Shown here: positions 34,101 through 46,800 of the stretch, piece after piece
Layout: each line of letters starts with the position of its first letter
Position numbering within the stretch: position 1 is the first letter of the stretch
Assembly (NCBI GenBank): GCA_947462335.1
Contig: OX381717.1
Location: 17,413,166 to 17,477,165, forward strand
DNA length: 64,000 nt
Direction of reading: 5' to 3'
From: Harmothoe impar
Lineage: Eukaryota > Annelida > Polychaeta > Phyllodocida > Polynoidae
Made by a program: the position numbers and the translations under genes
The notes under the pieces: model-generated
Told to the model about the DNA's origin: nothing
What the model saw: the letters and a program-made list of their open reading frames with translations, nothing else
The model's database searches: none

Positions 34101-37100
34101 AAACATGATAGAGAGATGAATTGAACATTTCTGAACTCGTCTCGCATGCGCTGGTCTCTTAGTCAATAGTAGCTTGGGTGGGGGGGGGGGCGGGTCCCTT
34201 AGCTAAAAGCCCCCCCCCCTCAAGAGGGGTCAAAAAAATTCTACACCCCCCTCCTCGGGAGGGGTCGGAAATTTTTACGCCCCCCCCCCCCTCCCAAACC
34301 CACCATGCCATATTTTAGTTTCGATTTTCACAATATTCTTCATTCTGCTCTTTTAAGTTTTGAGGTACCTAGACATGATATTTGAGAATTTCCTTTTGCT
34401 GGGACTACCACAGATGTCCAAAGAATGAGAATTTCTGGGAGATATTGCATAATATGCAGTAGTTATTTAGTAAACATGAACTGAGCTTGTTGGTGTTAAC
34501 AGGGGCGTGCGCACATTTTTTTCAGCCCCCCCCCCCCCACCAGCCCTTTGGAAATGTTCAATTTTGAGGTACCTAGACACAATATTTGAGAAATTCTTTT
34601 TGCGGGGACTACCACAGATATGTATAAAATTTGGGTCCCTTAGGCTTAGCTAAAATTTGGGGTTGAGGGATGGAGCCTAACTGGGTTAAACGACATGAGC
34701 TGTTCAATTTTAGAGCATATTTTCAGTTTGGATCGGGCCACTGTCAGTCGGCACAGATAGACTCCCTATGTTAAAGCACTACCGGGTAGCGTCTCAACCC
34801 TGAAACCTGACACGGGGGGGGGGGGGGCTCAATTTTTATTTGCTTCAAGGGGGTGCCCTGCCCCAAACCAAATGTTTGTCAAAGACATACCCGTATCTAT
34901 AGAACTAAACATGATAGAGAGACAAATTTTACATTTCTGAAATCCTCTCGCCGAGACGCTTTGTTTGGCGCTATGCAAAAGAGTCTAAGTCGAAGCGTTC
35001 TACTCGCCAAAATTCCCGAACAAAGTCAAATTTTGCAAAAAGTAGGGGGGATGGAGGGCTGACACACTAGGGCCTAATAAAGATGACATTTCTGCATCTA
35101 ACGAGCCTAATAAGGTGAATATTGGTTGAGATTTACCTCTGATATGAGCCATTTTCAAGAAATTTGATTCAAGTTGAGAAATGACAGTCCGGTCTGTGTC
35201 AGTTTCAAGTCACCCCCAACCACACAAGGCTAAAGGGATATCGGGCTGGGGGGTATCACGAAACTGCTTGGCTCCGATCAGCTGATCGTTGACCAATATT
35301 AAGCATATTTTGGCTTGAAACCAAGCCTAAGCTCTACAAAACATCCCATTTTTACACGTACAATAGCTGAATTAGGCCCCAGCCCCCCCGAAAATTTGGT
35401 TGAGGCTTATTTAGTTGATGGATCGGCGAAAAATTGAGACGATAAAAATGTACCCGGTTTGATTTTGGCTTGACATTTGCCGGGCGCTTGTCGATGGTCG
35501 AAATTCCCAGAAAGAAATATGCTGGTTTTTGGGTTAAAAATGGAGTTATATTGAAAGAAACATAGTGCAAGGAAGAGAAAAGATGCTATATTTGGACGTA
35601 CAATAGCTGAATTAGGCCCTAGCCCCGGACTTACCTTGCATATTTGAGCTGTAATCGATGAAATTAACCAATTTGGTACCGAATCATCGTCCCTCGGCTT
35701 TCCCGTGTCCGCCATGTTGGATTTAGATACCAGAGATTGCCGAAGCGCTCGATAAACAAATAATTTTTTGATCAAGACGGTTATACTGTCCAAAATGTCC
35801 GCAACTGCCTAGATATTACCTGTAGGAGTAATAATATTACCTTGAAAGTTCGCAATTTGCTCGATTTCGGAAGATAAAGATGTTCGTGCCGACCCCCAGA
35901 GCATTTCCGAGTTGCACTCTCGCGAGATCCCGTGAAGCCGCGAGATGGCCGTTTTGTTTACTTTGCCGAAATCCGGCGCGGACATTATCTTCCGAAATAC
36001 AGCAAATTGCGGACTTTGAAGGTAATATTATTATTCCTACAGGTAATAAACTATATTTGAACTTGCCAGCTGTCTTAGCAATAAACCAATAAAACCATTT
36101 AATTCCTTGGGTCCATGTAAGGGGGGGGTAGGTATGATTATAATCAACCTAAGGAGCATGGAAATGGGTGTTGCTAGGCAGATAAACAATAAGAATAGCT
36201 GTTGCTAGACAGCCAGCTGTCTTAGCAACAAACTAATAGAACCATAGAATTACTTGGGTCCATGTTAGGGGGGGTAGGTAGGATTATAATCAACCTCAGG
36301 AGCATAGAAGTGGGTGTTGCTAGGCAGATAAACCATTAGAATAACTGTAACTAGGCAGCCAACTGTCTTAGCAACAAAATGATAGAACCATTGAATTCCT
36401 TGGGTCCATGTTAGGGGGGGTAGGTATGATTATAATCAACCTCAGGAGCATGGAAAGGGGTGTTGCTAGGCAGATAAACAATTAGAATAGCTGTTGCTAG
36501 GCAACCAGCTGTCTAAGCAACAAACAAATAGAACCATTGAATTTCATGGGTCCACATAAGGGGGGTAGGTAGGATTATAATCAACCTCAGGAGCATGGAA
36601 ATGGGTGTTGCTAGGCAGATAAACAATTAGAATAGCTGTTGCTAGGCAACCAGTTGTCTTAGCAACAAACTAATAGAACCATTGAATTTCTTGGGTCCAT
36701 TTTATGGGGGTAGGTAGGATTATAATCAACCTCAGGAGCATGGAAATGGGTGTTGCTAGGCAGATAAACAATTAGAATAGCTGTTGCTAGGCAACCAGCT
36801 GTCTTAGCAACAAACTAATAGAACCATTGAATTCCTTGGGTCCATGTTAGGGGGAGTAGGTAAGATTATAATCAACCTCAGGATCATGGAAATGGGTGTT
36901 GCTAGGCAGATAAACATTAAGAATAGTTGTTGCTGGGTCCATGTTAGGGGGTATAGGTATGCTTATGATCAACCCCAGGATCGAAGGTTGATTAATATTA
37001 ATTTTATCATTATATGCATAAATTTGTGTTGTGACACCTTAAAACAAAATGGCGGCACCCCTTAAAACAAAATGGCGGCACCCGTACTGACTTCCTGTCA

Positions 37101-40100
37101 AATAAAAACAATATAGGTCAACAAGCAAGCTCACCACCAGGGCCCCTCCGGGGCCTTTCGGCCTTAAAAAAGTGTCAATGTTGAAAAGGAGGTCATACTT
37201 CTTATTTAACGACTGTTCCCTTTTTTGGTTCGTTTAGTTATTGCCCTCAGTGACTTGAAAAAAATGTGTTCTTGAATCTTCAGTGTTTTTCAATTTCAGA
37301 CGTGTGAAGATGCAGACCCCAACTGTGTTTGTATCGGGCTGATCTGCTTCTGTGAGAACGGCTATGTACTAGATGGATTCAATTGTGTGCTTCCAGGTAT
37401 CTGTGCAATTCTCACTTGTTTGATAAAGTGAATATGTCAGCTAATATTAGGTGATTTTGTTAGGTGACACCCGTGACTGTCTTATAAAGATCATTGGCCC
37501 ACCTCAGTGCCTTCTACAGGAACTTTACTCATAATCACCCTCAGGTCCGGGAAATCCAGGGAAATTCTCCCCAGAGCCATTATTTACACCAGTGTTAATT
37601 TTCACAAGGCAGGTAGGTGTGAAAACACTGCAGGGCTAACATTAGCAACGGCTTTGCTTGTAGCATAAACACTATAGGTCTAAAATTAGCAACGGTTTTC
37701 TTATAACCCATTTGCTGAATTTTCTATTAAATTTGCTGTCAAATTTATCCGATAAGATAGATTAGTGTGTGCTCTTGAATCATACATGGGGGATAGTGAA
37801 TCATAAATGGGATTGCGATGAAATCACATATAAATAAGCCATTTCTATAGAGACTTTACCTCTGTGTTCCTCCACTTCACCCAGTAGGCAAAAAGCCCTT
37901 ATCAGTGTCACCATGGTGACTAAGATAAGAACCCCACTCCTGCGTTGTGAAAATTAACACTGGTGTAAATAGCGGCTCTGAGGAGGATTTTCCTTCATTT
38001 CCCGGACCTGACCCCTACATCAGTTGGCTTGGCTTTAAAGATACATTACCACCTAAATCGACCCAAAATCAAGCAATGAAATAAACCCAATATATTCATT
38101 TCCTCATTCCTTATTTCCTTATCAACTGACGGGCCCTTTATCATAGAAAAGCCATTCGTTTTGAAATTTAGATGAAAAACTGAATGAAGGGCTCTCTGGT
38201 AGACCTATGAATTCACTGTGAGAGCCTATGTGCTTTGATTGTTCATAATGGCCCTCTGCAGGTTTCCATTGCTGGTGGCTCGCATTTATGTATTTTGCAT
38301 GCTATTATGGTCATATTAATAGGTTAAAAGAGAAATAACAGACTCCAAATTTCTCATATAGATGTATAGGCCCTTGATATATATGGAAACATGATCAAAA
38401 ATAAAATATCACCCATAAATAGCTGGTAATATATTGTAGCGGGCACGTATCGCCCGGGGCAGCCCGAACGTGTGTGGAGAGCGCATTGCCCGCCTGTGGT
38501 AGCTCAAGTACCGTAGCAGAGCAGTGAGAAGCAGCTAGCCCTGTGGTGTAGCGGTAGCATTCTCAACTCGAGAGCGGAGGGGCCGGGGTTCGATTCCCCG
38601 TGGGGTTGACCTATTTTCCGCTGCCTGTTACACTGGTGCCCTGACCAGGATGAACTGAACCTGGGGTTGGGTACTTGAGCGTGTTCAGCTTCTGCTATGT
38701 GTGCGTCCAAAGACACATGTTCAGGGCCGTGACTGGCTTCGCCGGTTAATTCTAAGTATGGGATTACCGATGTGGCTTGATTAAGCGCAGGGGTCTTAAA
38801 TAAGCGCAGGTCTTGAATAAGCGCAGGGTAATTGAGGGTATTGAAATGAAAATTTAGGCCATTTTTGTATCTTGAATAAGCGCAGGTCTTTTATAAGCGC
38901 AGGGTAAATGGTATTATCTAAATTAATAAGCGCAGGTGCGCTTATTCAAGCCACTACGGTAGCTTTGATCACAGATTGCTGGGAAACATGTCTGTCAGCG
39001 GACCTAGCAAAAATATGAAGGGGAGTAATGTAGCGGGCACGTATAGCTCGGGGCAGCCCAAGCGTGTGTGGAGAGCGCATTGCCCGGCTGTGGTAGCTCA
39101 AGTATTGTAGCAGAGCAGTGGAGAAGCAGCTAGCTCTGTGGTGTAGCGGTAGCATTCTCAACTCGAGAGCGGAGGGGCCGGGGTTCGATTCCCTGTGGGG
39201 CTGACCTGTTTTCCGCTGCCTGTTACAATATCTTTTAGACCTACACAGGTGTGAAGTGCAGCATATCATACAGAGGGGTGAAAAACAGTAACACATTCAA
39301 ATCTGTGAACATATGGAAAAATCTGGAAAAGAATTTGAAGGGGCTGCTTATGTCAAATACGGCAATAACCATCCTGGGTGTAGTTTTTAAATGTTTGATG
39401 AAGGCCAGTAATCAATTAAAAATTTTGCTTAAAGTTGCTTAAATTGGACGGTTCATGCACTGAGTGAATTTCATTGATGTTGCTATTTGAATGAAGAAAT
39501 GTGCATTTTTAAAAATCTAAATGGGTTTTCCCAAAGGAAATAGATAAACCAAAATTGCCCTATTTTTGGGGAATATACCTATTTTCAGCTTAAATCTAAC
39601 AGGACAAACAATGTTCTATAACGTGGAGATGGAGAGACGTGTACAGGTAACAATGGGTCCTTCAGTCATTTACTTTTTGTGATCATGATTATGATGATCA
39701 GATTATAGTCTCAACCGGGAGGGAGGCACAGGTAGGAGTGTCATCTATACCCCCCTAAATCGATACACCACATTTATAGAATTCCTATCGTTGCATCGTC
39801 AAAAGCATCAGATACTATTTGACCCATGGGTTGTCCAGGAGTTTTACTTTCCAAAACTGAAAGAATTGCGTTAGTATTCCAAGTAGATCTCAATATTTTA
39901 TTAGGGTGAAAATGCTGCACTTAGAATACATAATATTAACTGTGTAACTTGTGCATGTGAATCAAAATTGTCTGAATAAAGCCCATATATATGTGTCCAC
40001 ACATTATATAATAAGCTACCTATTGTATTAAACAACTGAATAGATTAGTTATCAAGCATATTTTAACCATTGATATCAGATCAAAATAAATTGATATATA

Positions 40101-43100
40101 CAGAAAATCGTAACTAAGAAAGCGATAGATAGAATCAAAATAAATGGGATAGTAATGACAGTCCTAGGCTGCACAGGCCATCAATCTAACAATTGGGCAT
40201 GACATTTAGTAGGCCAGTGTGGCTAGCTATATACAATTGGTGCAAATCCCATCAGACAATGCAGTGTGATTTATGACGGTTGAGCAGCACTTGGTCAATC
40301 CTGAACATAGTTGACACTGTAGTGTTTTTAGCTTCATAGAACTGAAACTGATCAAGAAATACTGCCTGATATTGAGCAAATAATATCATATTTTCATACG
40401 GCCTGGTCAACCTAATTATGTAGCTAGGCCTATAGCTTTGGATCAAGTTCTTTAATTTAAAAATATTTGATTGATGTTTGAAATGATCCATTTCAGATAT
40501 TGACGAATGTAGCACAATGATGGACAACTGTCATGAGAATGCAACTTGCACCGATACAGACGGCTCCTTTACCTGCATGTGTAATGAAGGCTACAGTGGA
40601 GATGGGGAGACCTGTGATGGTAACTATCAGCCTGTTCTCATTTATTTTTGGTGATTATCATGATAGTGATGATTATGATGACCATCATCATGAAATAGAT
40701 GAAATGGAGCATGAAATCATGTAGCCTAATGTGGCTATTCATAAAAAATGGACAACACAACGCCATTCTGCATTGTTGAGTAATTTTTAGTAGTGCAGTA
40801 GCACATAATCCTGTTACAGATATCTATTATAATCTGAAGTCAATTCAGAACAATGTTGAGACTTTCATGGTACCAGTATTTTGTGGTTAATATGATATGT
40901 CAATGAAAGGATAGGAAATACCCTCCTCTTTACAGGCAAAAAACATAACTTTAATCCTCTATAAGTTTATGAGTTTTCACCTGAAAAAACATCACCATCT
41001 TTTTGGTAACCATGCAACTTTGATAGGCTCTGTAGGCCTTGATATTTGAAATATCGATAAAAGAGGAAGGAAGGACACCAAAATCCCATTGACAATTTTA
41101 AATATTAAAATTACACCATATTTCTATACAATAGCAGCACAAAGTTTTTTGATGAAAGCCTTACATATGGTCATAACCATATATTATATGTCTAGTTGTA
41201 AAACAATTCTACTGAAATACAGATGATCAACTGTTCTACTTCTCTCCCCTATTGTGTCCCCTTAAAGTCACAGCACCTCTCCTTGTTCCTTCACATAGTA
41301 TTCAATCTCCACAGTTCGGAATGATTTGATGAAAGGTTGAAATGATTGGTTTCAGACATAGACGAATGTGACATAAATACACACAACTGTGACGGGAATG
41401 CAAACTGCACAAATACTGACGGTAACTTTACCTGTGAATGTATTGAAGGCTGGAGTGGAGATGGAGAGACATGTACAGGTAAGTCATGCATGAGCCTTCA
41501 TTGTTTAGGCCACTCAAAAAAAAAGTGGCTTCTCATCCCTAAGGTCTGATAAATCTGACGAGGGAGACTTTTCTATTTATTCATTTTACTCGCAGGCCAA
41601 AATGAGTAGGAGAATTTACGTTTTTGTGACCAAAATTCAGATTTTATTGGTAAAGAATTAATTGATCTTTAAAAGTGGAGAAAATGTTAGTTTTGTCTAC
41701 ACCACGGCATTGCTTGCATTATAAGCTTTAATGTGATACCAAATTTGACCAATTTTGTTCATTTTTATCAGGTTTTCCATCAACATTTGGCAAAAAAAAA
41801 GTCTTCCTCAAAACCAGATTTTTATGATGCGCGCGGTGATGAGAAAACATTTTATTTTTTTGAGTGGCCTTGCGATAATACTTTAGTTTTATTCAAATAA
41901 AATAGAATAGACTTGTGACCGTCCAAGGGAAAACCAGCCTTATGCATCCCTTGCATAAGGCTGGTATTCCTGTGCATGGTCAGAAATAATGAAGAATATC
42001 ATGTTATTATGTTTGCTGAGTCGGTACATTGGTTAGGTACTAGAATGGGCAAGTGGGAAATAACTTTCCACGTCCATCACACTTTGAAGTAGGTCACTTT
42101 ATTTGAAGTAGGTCACAGTGTTTATCTAAGAGTATGGGTCAGATTACCTCGGAAAAGTAGTGTCCAGCTGTAGGTTTACAACATTATTCCCGATACAACT
42201 TTCATTCATGCTTTAAACCAATCAGGATACCTTGCTTTTTCAACCATGACAATATAGTAAGATACATACATGTATCTAACATCACTTGACAACATCCAAT
42301 TTCGATCTGATATTTGATTGATCTGATATTAATGTCAAAGCCTGACTTGAGTGGTATAGTAGCAAGTATATATAAGCACTTGAAAAAAAAGCCAGTCTCA
42401 AGCATATGCCTTCAGTGAATGTGGATAAAACTCAATTCTAGTCACCCCAGTGGAGATGCCAACCCTAAAGATTAGATGAACAGTTAAAATGATTCATTTC
42501 AGATATTGACGAATGTAGCACAATGATGGACGACTGTCACGACAATGCAACTTGCACTGATACGGACGGCTCCTTTACCTGTGTTTGTAACAATGGCTTC
42601 AGTGGCGATGGGGTGGAGACTTGTGATAGTAACTATCAGCCTTTCTAATACTTTTTCTGATGATCATGAAAGAGGAAAAAAATGGAGTATGAAATGGAGT
42701 ATGTTAGTGTGGCTAGCTATATATATACACTAAGGCACTATGAAGTACTTTCTGGTAGTGCAGTAGCTCATATAAAAGTACTGTTGGCGATGTCCATCCA
42801 TCATTTGAAACCAATCCTTTGAGATAGTTGACACTTAAGTATTCTTAACGTCATAGTCAGAAATGAGACTGAACTAAAAATACTGCTAATATTGAGCCAA
42901 TTCTATCCACACTGCTTGGCAAACATATCTAAGTAAGTATAGATAAACTTAAATATCCCCAATTCAATATGATTGCACTCAAAAAGTAAACTTGTATCCA
43001 GATTCTTCAAAGTGACGGTCATAACATAAACGAGTCAAAAACTCGTCTTAGTGACAAGGAAGCGGGTCTTCTAGCTGAAGATAGAAGACCCACTTGGCAT

Positions 43101-43595
43101 GTGCCAGCCAAAAACCCGACATTTGCCGGCTCCAGATTCTATTCATGGGATGGTAACCTGATAGGTTAGACAACTTTTGACTCGTTTATTTCATGACAGT
43201 CACTTCGACGAGTCTGGAGACAAGTTTGTTTTTTCAGTGTGGATGAAAGTTTGAATGTTTGGTTTCAGACATAGACGAATGTGGCACGAATATGGACAAC
43301 TGTCACGACAACGCAACTTGTACAGATACCGTCGGTAACTTCACCTGTGCTTGTAATGACGGCTACAGTGGAGATGGAGTGACATGTTACAGTAAATATG
43401 GGCCTTTTCTCATTTACTTGTTGTGCTGCTGCTGCTGCTGTTGATGATGATGATGATGATGATGTTAATGATGATAATGATGATAATGATGATGATGATG
43501 ATTATAATCTTTAAAGCCCTGACCCACCAAAGGCTTATATATATATAAATAAATATGTATACGTGTACAAATACATGCCAACCTATATATATATA

Positions 43596-43644
<49 letters not shown>

Positions 43645-43700
43645 TTATATATATATATTTTTGTAGTTGTGGTTTATGGACACACATATCCTCGTTTTCT

Positions 43701-43735
<35 letters not shown>

Positions 43736-43756
43736 TTATATATATAAACATGCCAA

Positions 43757-43807
<51 letters not shown>

Positions 43808-46800
43808 AAATATACATAATTCGATTGTAGTCAGCCCATGGATAGATAACAGCTTCAAGCATGAGATGAAAGTTTGAAATGATCTGTTTTCAGATATTGA
43901 CGAATGTAGCACAATGACGGAAGACTGTCACGACAACGCAACTTGTACAAATACGGACGGCTCCTTCACCTGTGCTTGTAATGACGGCTACAGTGGCAAT
44001 GGAGTGACATGTGACAGTAAATATGAACCTTTTTCCATTTACTTTTTTGTTGTTGAAGATGATGATTTGTGTCTATTGTATATGTCCTACCTTCATAGTA
44101 TATATGTCAGGCGCAGAATCAGAATCTGTACAGTTGCGGAATTGCCCTTGTACAATTCGGACTCTGCGCAGGGCAATTCCGGAATTGCACCATAGTTAGA
44201 TTGCACAGTTTCAGAATTCTTACCTGTTTTTACTGTACTTACACATATAGAATTCAATATATATTTCAATGATGTTTGAGGATGCTATACTGCATTTTGG
44301 AGGTGTGAAAACAGTCAGGGAGAATCCACATGCATGTCACACCTGTATGAAACTGTGAATAAGGTGTGGCAGAAATGCCTCTGCTGTGATAAAACTTTGG
44401 GGTTTTGGCTGTCTCGGCTCCAAATGATATAAAATAACCCCCTTGCAAATACATTTCTTGCCCTACCTCTCTGTTTGAGGGGTACAGTGATATTTTTTAT
44501 AATATATTTTATGATCATGTAGGAGTTCCGATATTGCGCAAATTCCGATATTGCGCTTGACATATGCACTAGACACAAATGCCACAGGACAATGTAGAGT
44601 ACTTTTTTGAGAGTGCAGTAACACTTAGTTCTGTTGGTGATATCAACCTATCATCTAAAGCCAATCCTGAAGAATTTGGCACTTAAGTTTTCCTAAGGTG
44701 TTCACATAAGTATTTAAGGTAAGGATACATAAAATTGTGCTGGATTTGTAGCTTATCATGTACTTAGATATAGTACCCCCTTATAATCATTCATTGGTCA
44801 ATTCTGGCATCTTGGTCTAGGCGATGTATATTACTCAGTTACCCTGAGACAATAATCCAATTGTAGCCACCCCATAAATAGATAGATAACAGCTTCAATT
44901 GTTCAAGAGTCAGATGAAAGTTTGCAATGTTTTGTTTCAGACATAGACGAATGTACGATGAATACAGACAACTGTGACCCGGAGGCATTTTGCACAGACA
45001 CTGACGGCTCCTTTATCTGTACTTGTACTAATGGCTACAGTGGGGATGGGGTGAATTGTGATGGTAACTATGATCCTTATTTACCCTAATTAAAAAATGG
45101 ATTAGTCTTTCGCTTGGTTGGATTCTCAATTTGTGACTGCTTCCACCTTGAGTACCCAGTAAACAAAAAAAAGTTATAATACATTATATAACATTAAAAA
45201 CGTTATTTTGATGCAAAACATCTCATTTGTGTTTGCCCAGTACCCCCTGGGGAGCACATGAGGCAAATTCTTAAGTATATGAACAAGTAAGGAAAATTCC
45301 AGCCAATTCCATCTGTCACTCTGTATGCACTAAAGATACATTTTGAGAATCCAGTATTCTCAGATCATTCTGTCAGCCGGTGTGTCTCTTGAAGATTATG
45401 TTGTTTAAAAGAAAAAGTGGGAACCAAGATGGGTTAGCCCAGGTTCCCAGTGCCCAGCCCTAGCCCATATTTAGCACACACTATAAAAATGTACAATAAA
45501 TGGTGATTTCTGGAGGGAAATCAGATGTCAGTATGTTTCGAAATATTTACAATGTATTCATGAAAAGAAAAGTTATTGTGGGCTGACACATCTGGGCTCC
45601 CACAGGTAGCCCTGGACAAAAAGGACCATAACCCAGATATGGACAAGCCCAGCAGGCCCAAGTAAATCACACATGGACCCCAGGAACCGATGCTGACTGG
45701 CACCACCTGGGCATCATTTTCAGACCCTTCAGGTCAATATAGATGAAATCAAATTTTATTTATTCTAGCAAAGGAAATGAAATCTTGAATTGAACATTTT
45801 CAGATGTGGATGAATGCACACTTGGGACAGACAACTGTCCCACTGAGTCAACTTGTGAAAATACACCAGCCGGGGACTTCTCATGCCCATGCAATAAAGG
45901 CTATCATGGAAGTCAATGTACAGGTAAAGATGAACACTTTCTTTAATTACATGGTGGTACAGCCTTCTTTATGCTAAGCTTATGGGACCTCCGGACTCAA
46001 TGCCTCCATGGAGTATGGTGTAGCCATACTCCATGGCCTCCAAATTTGTTTATTTTCTTCATTTTAGGACAGTAGGGCCATGTAATAAACACAAACCCCA
46101 CTTATTAACATAAATGCACATCATACATCACTCGTTGAAGCTGGGTCATATCACACTCAGTGTTTGGCATTGTGTAATATGACCCAGCTTCAACTTGTGA
46201 AGTATGATGTGCATGTATGTCAATGGTGTGGAGTTTTGTCTATGTATTCTTGTTGTTCATTATTATTTATTTAATTCTTGCATGTAAAAAAAACTACATT
46301 CGCTGCATGGGCTGTGTTGCATTGGTACCTCATGCCAAACCTTTGGGGTGGTATCAATGCTGTAGGGTCAGTATGATTCTTTAATTGAGCGCTGACAAGT
46401 AATTCACCAGCGCTGTACTCATGCATCATGGTGAGGCCAAATAAAAATAAAGGTTTGTTTCAGGTAACATGGGAAGAAACTCTAGGTTCGGTAGGTCTGA
46501 TTTTTTTTTAAACTTTTTTTTTACATACTTAAAAATTGACCCAAAAAAGTGTAAAAATGGGAAGATTTTTTTCAAAACTTTTGTAAACCTAAAATTGACC
46601 TAAGAATTTTTCAAAATGGGATAAAAAAATGTAGGGTCGGCCTTGTTTAGATAGGGTCGTTCGGGTGACCTGAAACAAACCCTTTTTTTTCACCTGACCA
46701 AGGGCAGGATGCACTGATGCAGTATGCCATCCTTGAAGGGTTAACACCGCATTTCAGGGTTAACTTGTTGTTCAATACTTTGTGATGAGCATAAGGCTGT

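Noticed and set aside
38541..38610. Functional tRNA gene
   Set aside because: A and B boxes are good, but the anticodon arm does not pair properly and the unit is embedded in a longer duplicated SINE.
38504..39296. Minus-strand ORFs sharing an [14 protein letters not shown] peptide
   Set aside because: The peptide comes from reading the tRNA-like SINE backwards; it is repeat-derived, not a gene.
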